A DNA stretch of 64,000 nt. Origin: Oceanihabitans sediminis (GTDB taxonomy: Bacteria > Bacteroidota > Bacteroidia > Flavobacteriales > Flavobacteriaceae). Every line of letters starts with the position of its first letter. The first letter of the stretch is position 1. The notes beneath the pieces are model-generated. The model made no database searches and had not been told where the DNA came from. It was given only the letters and a program-made list of their open reading frames with translations. Positions 53,251-62,074 of this stretch are shown here, piece by piece. The stretch covers positions 310,001-374,000 of the forward strand of contig NZ_QPIG01000002.1 in the NCBI RefSeq assembly GCF_003337215.1. The letters run 5' to 3'. A program made the position numbers and the translations under genes.

Positions 53251-54090
53251 TTAAGGAATCCACTTTTTAGGAAAGTTTGGCTTACGTTTTTCTAAGAATG
53301 CATCTCTACCTTCTTTGGCTTCGTCTGTCATATAAGCTAATCTAGTGGCTTCACCAGCAAAAACTTGTTGCCCAACCATACCATCGTCTGTTAAGTTCAT
53401 TGCAAACTTAAGCATCTTGATAGATGTAGGTGATTTTGCTAATATTTCTTGAGCCCATTCATAAGCAGTATCTTCTAACTCATTATGAGGAATAACCGCA
53501 TTTACCATTCCCATTTCATAAGCTTCTTGAGCAGAGTAATTTCTTCCTAAGAAAAAGATTTCACGGGCTTTTTTCTGTCCTACCATTTTTGCTAAGTAAG
53601 CAGAACCATAACCACCATCAAAACTAGTTACATCTGCATCTGTTTGTTTAAAAATAGCATGTTCTCTACTTGCTAAAGTTAAATCGCAAACAACGTGTAA
53701 GCTATGTCCGCCACCAACTGCCCAACCTGGAACAACAGCAATTACTGCTTTTGGCATAAAACGAATTAGTCGTTGTACTTCTAATATATTCAATCTGTGG
53801 TAACCATCTTCACCAACATAACCTTGGTGACCTCTAGCTTTTTGATCTCCTCCTGAACAGAAACTCCATATGCCATCTTTGGTAGAAGGTCCTTCTGCTG
53901 ATAATAAAACTACACCAATACTAGTATCTTCCCCTGCATCATAAAATGCATCATAAAGTTCTTTAGTGGTTTTTGGTCTAAAAGCATTTCTAACATTTGG
54001 TCTATTGAAAGCAATTCTAGCTACACCATTACATTTCTTATATGTAATGTCTTCATATTCTTTGGCAGTCACCCATTTTATTTCACTCAT
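53251..54090 (-). CDS. menB: 1,4-Dihydroxy-2-naphthoyl-CoA synthase MenB
   Basis: A 279-residue crotonase-fold enzyme that cyclises o-succinylbenzoyl-CoA. IAFNRPNVRNAFRPKT, the CSGGDQKARG oxyanion loop, GWAVGGGHSLHVVCDLTLAS and the SFDGGYGSAYLAK segment all match MenB. Length is typical. It heads the menB-menA unit on the minus strand, and a 259-base divergent gap separates it from the next gene. Confidence 0.96.
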   Translation of the reverse strand: MSEIKWVTAKEYEDITYKKCNGVARIAFNRPNVRNAFRPKTTKELYDAFYDAGEDTSIGVVLLSAEGPSTKDGIWSFCSGGDQKARGHQGYVGEDGYHRLNILEVQRLIRFMPKAVIAVVPGWAVGGGHSLHVVCDLTLASREHAIFKQTDADVTSFDGGYGSAYLAKMVGQKKAREIFFLGRNYSAQEAYEMGMVNAVIPHNELEDTAYEWAQEILAKSPTSIKMLKFAMNLTDDGMVGQQVFAGEATRLAYMTDEAKEGRDAFLEKRKPNFPKKWIP

Positions 54091-54322
54091 ATTCTTTTTT
54101 TTGGTTTGTAAAAATACTGATTTTTTTCATTTCTATTGACAGACTATATCACTTAGCAATTGCTATTTCTAAATAACCTCACCCAAACCATTATAATAGT
54201 CTAATTTTCAATAAATTATGTAATTTCTTACTAATTATGTGCAATATAACTTTCATTATTGCTTTTAAACGAAAATTATTAGGAAACCTTAATTTTATTG
54301 AAACTAAAACCGAAAAGACTCA

Positions 54323-54330
54323 TACTTTTG
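54323..54330 (+). promoter_or_regulatory. -7 element TACTTTTG with a -33 TTG
   Basis: An exact TANNTTTG match 20 bases before the ATG at 54350, with a TTG at 54298-54300. The 22-base spacing fits the Bacteroidota promoter. Confidence 0.6.
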
Positions 54331-54349
54331 TACCCGATAAATTACATAA

Positions 54350-54778
54350 ATGAAATTAATTGAAACAAATTATAAGTCTTCTGTTTTAAAAGAAGCAATT
54401 ACACCATTTGGTCACATCTATTTTTTTAATAATTATATAGTTTCTGAAGCCAAGGAAGGAGTTAATCTAGATTGGAATTTCTTTCAAGAAACTTTAAAAA
54501 TTATAACCAATTATTATGGTACAAATAGAAAAATAAGTTTAATATCTAATAGAGTTAATAACTATTCGGTAGTACCGACCATCTGGTTAGATTTCTATAG
54601 AAAAAATCCTAACAACATTTTAAAATCCATGTCTTTTGTAACTTACACAAAATTAGCATACTCAAATGCAAGACTAGAGAGCTCTTTTTTTAACTGTAAA
54701 ACAGAATGTTTTACAAATCTTGAAGAAGCAATTAATTGGACAGAAAATTTAACTCCTTTTATATCAAAACAAATATAA
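54350..54778 (+). CDS. Hypothetical protein, possibly SpoIIAA-like fold
   Basis: A 142-residue soluble protein with alternating strand and helix: FGHIYFFNNYIVSEA, then KISLISNRVNNYSV, then MSFVTYTKLAYSNARLESSFF. The overall strand/helix order recalls SpoIIAA-like/STAS folds, but I see no diagnostic motif. It is isolated and has a good promoter. It converges with the CvfB-like gene. Confidence 0.6.
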   Translation: MKLIETNYKSSVLKEAITPFGHIYFFNNYIVSEAKEGVNLDWNFFQETLKIITNYYGTNRKISLISNRVNNYSVVPTIWLDFYRKNPNNILKSMSFVTYTKLAYSNARLESSFFNCKTECFTNLEEAINWTENLTPFISKQI

Positions 54779-54805
54779 AAGGAGTAAATTTATAACTGAC
54801 TTTAT

Positions 54806-55642
54806 TTATTTTTTTAGTAAATAAATTCCGTCTTCTTTTATATCAATTTCTTTTTGCTTGTATAAGTTTCCTATAGCTTTTTTAAAGCTCTTTTTACTCA
54901 TTTGAAGCGTATCTTTTATAGCATCTGGACTAGACTTATCCGTAAGGTTTAAATAGCCACTATTATCTTGAAGATAATGCATTATTTTTTCAGCATTAGG
55001 TTCTATATTTCTATATCCTACTTGCCCTAAAATAATATCTAATTTATTTCCAGGTCTAATTTTCTTTACAACACCTTGCAGTTTATCTCCTACACTAATA
55101 TCTTGAAAAATATTATCGTTATAAATTAAACCTGCATGCTTTTTATTTACAATAACATTCCATCCTATATCACTAGGGTGAGAAGCTATTAATTCTACCT
55201 CATCAAATTCTGAAACGGTAAGTTCTTTATTATCTAAAAAATGATTGGTTTTACTAGATGCTACCAATCTATTTGTTTCTTCATCTATATAACAATAAAC
55301 CAAATACCAACCTCCTTTTTTCATTTTGAAGGCTTGTTCTTTATATGGGCAAAATAACTCTTTTAGCATTCCCCAATCTAAAAATGCTCCGTAATTATTT
55401 ACTTCATTACAACGTAATAGAGCAAACTCGTTACGTTGAATATATGGTTTATCTGTAACAGCAACCATACGCTCTTCATTATCTAAATAGACAAAAACTT
55501 CTATATTTTCTCCAATTTCAAATGCTTCTGGAACGTATCTGTTAGGTAATAAAACCTCATTATCATCTGCATCACTCAAGAACAATCCTGGTTCTGTTTC
55601 ACGTATTATGGTAAGTGTATTGTATTCTCCTATATGTATCAT
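54806..55642 (-). CDS. CvfB-like S1 RNA-binding protein
   Basis: A 278-residue protein of the CvfB family: tandem S1-like OB folds (MIHIGEYNTLTIIRETEPGLFLSD, then LRCNEVNNYGAFLDWGM, then VIVNKKHAGLIYNDN and KLDIILGQVGYRN). A C-terminal winged helix (DKSSPDAIKDTLQMSKKSF) follows. CvfB binds RNA and affects virulence-gene and translation control in Gram-positive bacteria. The -7 element TACTTTTG ends only five bases upstream of the ATG, so the mRNA is probably leaderless or nearly so. Confidence 0.88.
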   Translation of the reverse strand: MIHIGEYNTLTIIRETEPGLFLSDADDNEVLLPNRYVPEAFEIGENIEVFVYLDNEERMVAVTDKPYIQRNEFALLRCNEVNNYGAFLDWGMLKELFCPYKEQAFKMKKGGWYLVYCYIDEETNRLVASSKTNHFLDNKELTVSEFDEVELIASHPSDIGWNVIVNKKHAGLIYNDNIFQDISVGDKLQGVVKKIRPGNKLDIILGQVGYRNIEPNAEKIMHYLQDNSGYLNLTDKSSPDAIKDTLQMSKKSFKKAIGNLYKQKEIDIKEDGIYLLKK

Positions 55643-55646
55643 GCTA

Positions 55647-55654
55647 CAAAAGTA
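55647..55654 (-). promoter_or_regulatory. -7 element TACTTTTG for cvfB, adjoining the start codon
   Basis: An exact TANNTTTG match on the minus strand. Its last base is five bases from the ATG at 55642, which implies a leaderless transcript. Confidence 0.6.
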
Positions 55655-55710
55655 ATAATATTAAAAGTTAAAAATGCTATTTATTTTCAAACGAAATGAC
55701 TCAAAAATGA

Positions 55711-55737
55711 AAAAAGCGTTACATATAGTAACGCTCT
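55711..55737 (-). terminator. Terminator after the DUF2853 gene
   Basis: A stem AGCGTTAC with its complement and a five-base loop; read on the minus strand it is followed by six T residues. Confidence 0.75.
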
Positions 55738-55758
55738 GTAATATATTAAAAAAAAAGA

Positions 55759-56103
55759 CTATTTATTATAAACAGACTCTTTCTTGAAGTGCTTAGCTAA
55801 TAAGTAGTATACAACTGCTCTGTATTTGTTTCTGTTTGAACGACCATAAGTTTCCATAACAGAATCAATTGCTTTATCTAATTCTGAACTATCTTTTAAA
55901 CCCAATTTCTTAATTAAGAAGTTGTTTTTAACTGTTGCTAGTTCCGATTCATCAGATCCTGAAACTGTAGATGCATCTGCATTGTAAATAGAAGGACCAC
56001 AACCAATTGTTACCTTAGTTAATAAATCCATATCTGGCGTAACACCACATTTTTCTTTTAAATCTTCTGCGTATTTAGCAATTAAATCATCTCTTTTACT
56101 CAT
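55759..56103 (-). CDS. DUF2853 family protein
   Basis: A 114-residue protein that matches DUF2853: MSKRDDLIAKYAEDLKEKCG at the start, a GCGPSIYNADAS centre and a C-terminal helix (NRNKYRAVVYYLLAKHFKK). Small, soluble and mainly helical; no activity is known. It stands between menD and the CvfB-like gene and has its own terminator. Confidence 0.88.
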   Translation of the reverse strand: MSKRDDLIAKYAEDLKEKCGVTPDMDLLTKVTIGCGPSIYNADASTVSGSDESELATVKNNFLIKKLGLKDSSELDKAIDSVMETYGRSNRNKYRAVVYYLLAKHFKKESVYNK

Positions 56104-56229
56104 GATAATACTTTATTTTAGTTAATGATTGTTTTAAACTTTTTAAATATAAGATTTTTAAAGGTTTTTCCTATAGTTTTAAGGTTAAAAATCTCTTAAG
56201 TTTGATATTTTATTAAAATAATCTACAAA

Positions 56230-57990
56230 TTACTTTAATGCTTTAAAATAATTCATTAAAACAGTATCATTTGTTTTTCTTGGAGTAAATATTTCTAGAA
56301 TTTTAGGTTTAACTCCTTCTGTATAAAAAGAAGATAATGCCGAAGATAATTCTTCTTCGTTCGATGCTTTTTGGTATTCAAAGCCATACATTTCACTTAA
56401 ATGAATAGCAGATAATGAATGTTTGGTTTCAAAAAAAGTATCAAAATTTTCTGTATCCTTTTTACCTGGAAGAATTCTAAATATTCCACCTCCTTCATTA
56501 TTGATTATTATAATTCGGAAGTTGTTTGGGATATAATTATTCCAAAGTGCATTACTATCGTAGAAAAAACTTAGATCTCCTGTTATAAAAGTTGTTTGTT
56601 TAGGATTTCCTACCGCACAACCAATGGCTGTACTAGTACTTCCATCAATTCCACTTGTTCCTCTATTACAGAACACCTCAACGCTCTTATTGACCTTAAA
56701 TAACTGTGCATATCTAATTGTAGAGCTATTTCCTAGTTGTAAAACAGAATGATTAGGAATGGCTTTTAAAACAGATTGAAATACTTTTAAATCTGAAAAC
56801 GCTATACTATTTAAATACGCAGCGTGTTTTTGTTTTCTATCTTTTTTAACCTGTAACCAAAATTCTTGATAATCGCTTTTAGCTACATGAGTAATTTTTG
56901 GTGAAAACTGAGAGAAAAACTGATTTGGGGTGGTTTTAATATGATGTTCTAAATTAAAAAATGTGTCATTTGCTTTTTTCGTATCAATATGCCAATGGTG
57001 TTTCGGCTTGTTGTTACGTAAAAATGCTTTGATTTTTTTAGAAACTATTAGTCCTCCAAAAGTCAATAAAATTTCTGGTTGTAATGCCTGAAGCTGCTCT
57101 TCATTTAAAGGAGCTATGATTTTATCTATACTAGGAAAAAATTTCGGGTGATGTATATTAGAAGTACTTTCTGTAAACACAACAACGCTTTCATCTTCTG
57201 CTAATTCATCTAACCATTTTTGCTCTATAGTGTTTGGCTGATTTACCCCAACAATAACAAGCTTTTTCTTTGCGTGATACCAAGCATCAACTATCTCATC
57301 TAAGAGTACATCGTCTATCTTAGGTGTTTTACTAAAAACTTCTATAACCTTAGGTTTTACGGTAAGCGCTTCTACTCTTTCGTATAAAGGCTCATCAAAA
57401 GGTATGTTTATATGTACTGGACCTTTTTTACGAATAGCTATATTTAAAGCTTCATTAATTCCTTCTTCGTTTTGAGTTTGAATATTTTGCTGTATTCCTA
57501 AAAGTCTCTCTAACTTATTTTCAATATTCTTAAAAATCGGCAAATCTTCATTTACTAAATAGCTATTTTCTTCTTTTAAATCTTGCTTTAAGTTAGCCGA
57601 ATATAAAATGTGATTTTCAAATACATTTTCTTGATTGATGGTTTGCCCGTCACCTATTCCTAAAAGGTGTTTTGGCCTATCTGCAGATAGCACTACTAAA
57701 GGAATATCACTATAAAAAGCTTCAGCAACAGCTGGGTAATAATTTAGCAAGGCACTTCCTGAAGTACAAACAACTGCAACTGGTTTCTGTATTTGTTGTG
57801 CTATACCCAAGGCAAAAAAAGCAGCGCAGCGTTCATCTACAATACTATAACAATGGAAGTAATCATCATGACTAAACCCTATGGTTAAAGGAGCGTTTCT
57901 GCTTCCTGGTGAGATTACAATGTGCTGAATATTCTTTGCTTTACAAAGTTCAATAACTGTTTGTGCTAAAGGAATTTTTGGGTGTATCAT
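56230..57990 (-). CDS. menD: SEPHCHC synthase MenD
   Basis: A 586-residue thiamine-diphosphate enzyme that joins isochorismate and 2-oxoglutarate. N-terminal SPGSRNAPLTIGF and CTSGSALLNYYPAVAEA, and the ThDP/Mg motif GDLSFFYDSNALWNN near residue 480, are clear. The length is normal. It is read from its own TACCTTTG element at 58045-58052, and a palindrome at 57997-58014 lies in its leader. Confidence 0.95.
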   Translation of the reverse strand: MIHPKIPLAQTVIELCKAKNIQHIVISPGSRNAPLTIGFSHDDYFHCYSIVDERCAAFFALGIAQQIQKPVAVVCTSGSALLNYYPAVAEAFYSDIPLVVLSADRPKHLLGIGDGQTINQENVFENHILYSANLKQDLKEENSYLVNEDLPIFKNIENKLERLLGIQQNIQTQNEEGINEALNIAIRKKGPVHINIPFDEPLYERVEALTVKPKVIEVFSKTPKIDDVLLDEIVDAWYHAKKKLVIVGVNQPNTIEQKWLDELAEDESVVVFTESTSNIHHPKFFPSIDKIIAPLNEEQLQALQPEILLTFGGLIVSKKIKAFLRNNKPKHHWHIDTKKANDTFFNLEHHIKTTPNQFFSQFSPKITHVAKSDYQEFWLQVKKDRKQKHAAYLNSIAFSDLKVFQSVLKAIPNHSVLQLGNSSTIRYAQLFKVNKSVEVFCNRGTSGIDGSTSTAIGCAVGNPKQTTFITGDLSFFYDSNALWNNYIPNNFRIIIINNEGGGIFRILPGKKDTENFDTFFETKHSLSAIHLSEMYGFEYQKASNEEELSSALSSFYTEGVKPKILEIFTPRKTNDTVLMNYFKALK

Positions 57991-57996
57991 AGTCTC

Positions 57997-58014
57997 TTCT
58001 CACGAAAATGAGAA
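57997..58014. repeat. Short palindrome in the menD leader
   Basis: TTCTCA-CGAAAA-TGAGAA, a six-base stem with a six-base loop. It lies seven bases upstream of the menD ATG, so it would form a hairpin close to the ribosome site. Confidence 0.4.
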
Positions 58015-58044
58015 TCTATTTTTAATTAAGAAAATCGTAATATA

Positions 58045-58052
58045 CAAAGGTA
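58045..58052 (-). promoter_or_regulatory. -7 element TACCTTTG for menD
   Basis: An exact TANNTTTG match on the minus strand, 54 bases upstream of the menD start. Confidence 0.5.
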
Positions 58053-58215
58053 AGTTTTTGCTCGTAATAGACGAATCTTTTAAGGTGATTTATAGCCCTT
58101 CACAAAAACCACAATGAATATAAAACGAAGTTAATCTATTATTTTATAATTGGAAGGTTTCAATATTGTTCTATCTAAATTGAATGTCTTTTGAAACTAT
58201 TGTTGAATGGATTTT

Positions 58216-58626
58216 TTATATCAAATTATATTTTTTCAATTCATTTTTCAACTCCTTTAGAGAATTCGGTTCTGTAATTTGAGTGTCAATTATAAACTCC
58301 GTTTTTTGTGTAATCAGTTTTAAGTCACCAGCAAATTCCTTTACAGTATTTATTTCGTCTAGTTTTATCTTTTTAGGAAAAAGAGAGTTTTTTATTAATA
58401 CTCCGTTTTTCAGTGTCAGATATTGTTTTCTGTTTTCATAGCAATAAATCAAAAACATAAAAACTCCAGCTCCTATTTGTCCAACTCCCACAGATGTTAA
58501 TGAAATTTCTCTCCATTCAGAAGAAATAAAAGATAGTAAAACAAGAATAATTCCAACTGCTACAAAGAATATTCCCATTCTTAAATTACTTCTTAATCTT
58601 TCTTTTGAATAGCTAATTTTCTTCAT
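58216..58626 (-). CDS. Small membrane protein of unknown function
   Basis: A 136-residue protein with two close hydrophobic helices (about residues 18-33 and 45-62) and a soluble C-terminal half (KIKLDEINTVKEFAGDLKLITQKTEFIIDT) whose strand pattern recalls bacterial PH-like domains. It lies between menF and menD on the same strand. I recognise no family and see no tie to menaquinone synthesis beyond position. Confidence 0.7.
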   Translation of the reverse strand: MKKISYSKERLRSNLRMGIFFVAVGIILVLLSFISSEWREISLTSVGVGQIGAGVFMFLIYCYENRKQYLTLKNGVLIKNSLFPKKIKLDEINTVKEFAGDLKLITQKTEFIIDTQITEPNSLKELKNELKKYNLI

Positions 58627-58650
58627 TTTTTAAAAGGTTACAACAACCTA

Positions 58651-59778
58651 CTATAAGACTTTTTTTATAGTTTGTGTTTTATTTACAGTTTCCTGCCATT
58701 CGTTTTCTGGAACAGAATCGCCCGTTATACCGCCTCCAACATAAAGTAAAGCTTGCTTATCTTTAAGCTGCATGCAACGTAAATTCACAAAAAGATTAGT
58801 AACTGTTTTTATAGTTGCATAAGCATTGTTTTCAACGTTACGCCTATTGGTATTTCTTGTCTGGCTTTCTTTTAAGTTTAATTCTCCTAAAAATCCAGAG
58901 TAAAATTCTCTATGATAATTTTCGTTTTTCAGAATGTATTGCTTTGCTTTTTCCTTAGGAAATCCACAAACTGCAGGGGTTGGATGTATAGCTTTCAACA
59001 CTTCTTTTAAATAAGAATCCTGAGTATCTATAGTTCCTGAAATAGCAGTTTTAAGGTGCAATAAACTTCCTGCTCTTGCTGTTTGGGTTTTAGAAACTTG
59101 TATACTTTTAACTAAAGGCTCTAAACTACTAACAATAAAGTCTGTTACAATCTGCTGTTCTTCCTTTTCCTTCTCTTGCCAAATAACATCTTCGGTTCCA
59201 TGATATTTTTGGGTTCCTGCCAAAGACATGGTTTTAAATCTATTATTAGAAATCGAAATTAGCGTCTCTGGCGTTGCTCCTAACCATAAACCAACCTTAG
59301 GATGAAACCAACAATACACAAAAGCTGTAGGATAATTATATAGCAATCGTTTAAAGGTTTCTAAAGGATTTTCTTCTGAAATATTTAGGGCTTCACATCT
59401 AGATAAAACTACTTTTTGTAACTCCTTATTATTGATTGCATTTACGCCATTTTGAACCAAAGCAATATGTTCCTCTCTTTTTTCGGCAGAAGGAATTACT
59501 TCTTTCTCAGAGGGAGTAGCATTTAAAACTTCAGATGTTAATTCATATTTAGTTTTTAGTACTTCACAAGCTTCTAAAGGAAGCAATACACTCACCTCTT
59601 GATCATTAAAAGGAGCGAAAACAAAGCCGCTTTCTGAATAATCTTCCGTAGTATAAAGTTTATTATCCTTTTGAAGCAATACTTGAATATCAGACACATT
59701 TGGTTTTTTATAAACCACAAATGGTAATGCTGCTTGTAAATGCTTCTGAACTTTATCAAAAAAATCGGTAAAACCCAT
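58651..59778 (-). CDS. menF: Isochorismate synthase MenF
   Basis: A 375-residue chorismate-binding enzyme that isomerises chorismate to isochorismate, the entry to the menaquinone path. LQKVVLSRCEAL, WLGATPETLI, the catalytic AGTQKYHGTED region and FYSGFLGEL are family motifs. Position beside menD favours MenF over a siderophore isochorismate synthase. Its start overlaps the hotdog thioesterase gene by one base. Confidence 0.9.
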   Translation of the reverse strand: MGFTDFFDKVQKHLQAALPFVVYKKPNVSDIQVLLQKDNKLYTTEDYSESGFVFAPFNDQEVSVLLPLEACEVLKTKYELTSEVLNATPSEKEVIPSAEKREEHIALVQNGVNAINNKELQKVVLSRCEALNISEENPLETFKRLLYNYPTAFVYCWFHPKVGLWLGATPETLISISNNRFKTMSLAGTQKYHGTEDVIWQEKEKEEQQIVTDFIVSSLEPLVKSIQVSKTQTARAGSLLHLKTAISGTIDTQDSYLKEVLKAIHPTPAVCGFPKEKAKQYILKNENYHREFYSGFLGELNLKESQTRNTNRRNVENNAYATIKTVTNLFVNLRCMQLKDKQALLYVGGGITGDSVPENEWQETVNKTQTIKKVL

Positions 59779-60203
59779 TACTTCTTTTTTGGTAAGGAGA
59801 TGGTTGATAATCTACAAATAGAAATTAAGTTATCCTCTTCATCTGTAACTCTAATATCTAGTAATTGTGTTGTTCTTCCTTTGTGTAAAAAGGTTGCTTT
59901 GGCGTAAATATATCCTTCTGTAACACTCCTAAGGTGGTTTGCAGTAATTTCTAAACCACGAACAAACTTATTTTCGGTATCTATAAAAATATGCGATGCA
60001 AAACTCCCAACACTTTCTGCTAAAGCAGCTGTCGCTCCTCCGTGTAAAACGCCGTCTGGTTGATAAACTCTAGAATCTACAGGCATTCTTGCTACCAAAA
60101 AATCATCCCCATAATCTACCATTTCAATATTTAGGGTTTCCATCAAGGTGTTTTTGCTAGCAGCATTCGCCTTTGCCAACACCATTTCTTTAGATAATTG
60201 CAT
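59778..60203 (-). CDS. Hotdog-fold thioesterase (PaaI-like; candidate DHNA-CoA hydrolase)
   Basis: A 141-residue hotdog-fold enzyme: MPVDSRVYQPDGVLHGGATAALAESVGS carries the catalytic glutamate. The HGG motif is that of the PaaI/YbdB/YdiI group. In other bacteria YdiI hydrolyses 1,4-dihydroxy-2-naphthoyl-CoA (MenI step). The one-base overlap with menF makes this role likely, though not proven. It begins the menF transcription unit. Confidence 0.83.
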   Translation of the reverse strand: MQLSKEMVLAKANAASKNTLMETLNIEMVDYGDDFLVARMPVDSRVYQPDGVLHGGATAALAESVGSFASHIFIDTENKFVRGLEITANHLRSVTEGYIYAKATFLHKGRTTQLLDIRVTDEEDNLISICRLSTISLPKKK

Positions 60204-60244
60204 ATAAATAATGTATTTTTATTTTCTGAATGTAAAAGTACAAA

Positions 60245-60880
60245 ATGAATTTAGAAGAAAAAGAAATTTCATACACAACTACCAATAGTTATGGCACTTT
60301 AAACAGCTTAACAGATAAAACCAAAAACGTTTGGTTTGTCTGTCACGGAATGGGATATTTAAGCAGGTATTTTTTAAGATACTTTAAAAACTTAAATGCC
60401 GAAGAAAATTATATCATAGCGCCACAAGCACAAAGTAAATATTACTTAACTTCAAAAAACAGGCATGTTGGTGCTAGTTGGCTAACCAAAGAAAACACTG
60501 TTAAAGAAACAGAAAATATTCTGCGTAATTTTGATGCCATTTTAGAAGCTGAAAACCTACCAAAAAACATAAACCTTATTGTTTTAGGATATTCACAAGG
60601 CGTAAGTGTTGCTGCAAGATATATAGCTAGAAGAAAATTAGCGTGTTCACAATTGGTATTACATTCTGGCGGAATTCCTAAAGAATTAAAAGCGGAAGAC
60701 TTTGAGTTTCTTGAGGCTAAAGTTTCTATGATTTACGGTACCGAAGATGAATACCTAACCGAAGAGCGTATTACAAACGAAACCAAAAGAGCCAAAGAGT
60801 TATTTGGTAAGAACCTACATATAATTCCTTTTGAAGGCAAACATGTGGTAAATGTAGACCTAATAAACTCGTTGGTTTAA
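60245..60880 (+). CDS. Alpha/beta hydrolase (phospholipase/carboxylesterase-like)
   Basis: A 211-residue alpha/beta-hydrolase. The nucleophile elbow is GYSQGVS (near residue 118); FVCHGMGY holds the oxyanion region; the acid is in YGTEDEY and the histidine in GKHVVN. It belongs to the phospholipase/carboxylesterase type. It is divergent from the thioesterase-menF pair with a 41-base gap. Its coding end forms one arm of the hairpin at 60869-60900. Confidence 0.83.
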   Translation: MNLEEKEISYTTTNSYGTLNSLTDKTKNVWFVCHGMGYLSRYFLRYFKNLNAEENYIIAPQAQSKYYLTSKNRHVGASWLTKENTVKETENILRNFDAILEAENLPKNINLIVLGYSQGVSVAARYIARRKLACSQLVLHSGGIPKELKAEDFEFLEAKVSMIYGTEDEYLTEERITNETKRAKELFGKNLHIIPFEGKHVVNVDLINSLV

Positions 60881-60900
60881 TACTAGATTAAACCAACGAG
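60869..60900. terminator. Hairpin at the convergent end of the hydrolase and flavoprotein genes
   Basis: A perfect stem CTCGTTGGTTTAA with its complement and a six-base loop. It covers the hydrolase stop codon. It lacks a T tract, so it may stabilise the mRNA end rather than terminate. Confidence 0.6.
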
Positions 60901-60903
60901 ATC

Positions 60904-61851
60904 TTAATGCGTTAAGTTTCTAATAATATCTTTTACGGGTAAAATTTCTTTGGTATGCTCTATACTTGGTCCAGCAACCCAAACAGTTTTATAGGTTGCT
61001 TGTGTAGCTGCTATGGTTGTAGCATTCATCCCAATGGAAAAACGAATCATTTTCACCCATTTTTTTAGTTTCTTGTTTTTATTTAAAACAGATTCTAACC
61101 AAGTTTCTTTAGTTCCTATTTTCTGAACATAAGGTGTATTGATTACTGTACATGGCGTTCCAGAAATACGCTGTGTCATAACAATATCATCTGCTCCATA
61201 ATCTACACAAGCTTGTTTATATTCCTGTGTAACTCCTGCTTCTATAGAAGCTATAAAGGGACTACCAACCGAAACTCCTTCTGCACCGTAACTTAACATC
61301 TTATCAATATCTTCTTTACAGCCTACACCACCTGCAGAGATTACCGGTATACTTAATGCTTTACTTAATTGAGACGTTAATTCTTGTGGAGACAATTCTC
61401 CTCTATGACCACCTGCTTCATTGTTTACTGCAATGGCAGCATCTGCTCCAAGTCCTTCCACCTTTTTTGCAAAATGTAAGTCGGTAACATCACAAAAAAC
61501 TTTTATTCCAGCAGCATGTGCTTGTCTAATTGTTTCTTCTGGACTTCCTAAAGAGGTAATTATAAAATCACAACCTTCTTCACAAAGCACTCGTAATTGC
61601 TCCTTATACTTTACATTAGATTTATTAACAATTAAATTAAATCCAAAGGATCCACCTTCCACTTTGTCTGCTTTCAATTCTTTAATTGCAGCTCTTAAGT
61701 CATCTAAAGTTCTATAATTAAGTGCAGGAATACAACCTGCAATTCCGCCTTTCATAGCTTCAATAACCATTGCTGTATTAGACACCAAAAACATTGGAGC
61801 CTGAATGATTGGATATGTTATATTTAGTAGTTGGGTTAGCTGTGTTTGCAT
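60904..61851 (-). CDS. Nitronate monooxygenase-like NAD(P)H flavin oxidoreductase
   Basis: A 315-residue TIM-barrel flavoprotein of the nitronate monooxygenase/2-nitropropane dioxygenase family. PIIQAPMFLVSN at the start, the NNEAGGHRG motif with the catalytic histidine and the FMN-binding SAGGVG and SVGSPF loops are present. The natural substrate may be propionate 3-nitronate or an enoyl-type compound; it cannot be settled here. A TATATTTG promoter element lies about 67 bases upstream. Confidence 0.88.
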   Translation of the reverse strand: MQTQLTQLLNITYPIIQAPMFLVSNTAMVIEAMKGGIAGCIPALNYRTLDDLRAAIKELKADKVEGGSFGFNLIVNKSNVKYKEQLRVLCEEGCDFIITSLGSPEETIRQAHAAGIKVFCDVTDLHFAKKVEGLGADAAIAVNNEAGGHRGELSPQELTSQLSKALSIPVISAGGVGCKEDIDKMLSYGAEGVSVGSPFIASIEAGVTQEYKQACVDYGADDIVMTQRISGTPCTVINTPYVQKIGTKETWLESVLNKNKKLKKWVKMIRFSIGMNATTIAATQATYKTVWVAGPSIEHTKEILPVKDIIRNLTH

Positions 61852-61917
61852 AAGTATATCCTCGGTTTAGAGGTCTTTTTAATGATTCTGAAATGCTTTT
61901 CAGATGAATATTTTAAA

Positions 61918-61925
61918 CAAATATA
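61918..61925 (-). promoter_or_regulatory. -7 element TATATTTG for the nitronate monooxygenase-like gene
   Basis: An exact TANNTTTG match on the minus strand, 66 bases upstream of the start at 61851. Confidence 0.45.
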
Positions 61926-62074
61926 AGGAAATTTACTATGCATGCATAACAAGCAATTAAAAGTTAAAGTTTTATATGTTTTGTCTCTTTAATTGTAATT
62001 TACAAGGACGGGTCAAATAAACTATCAATAATTCTCCTATTTATTAATTTTTCGACCAATAAACACAAAATGAA

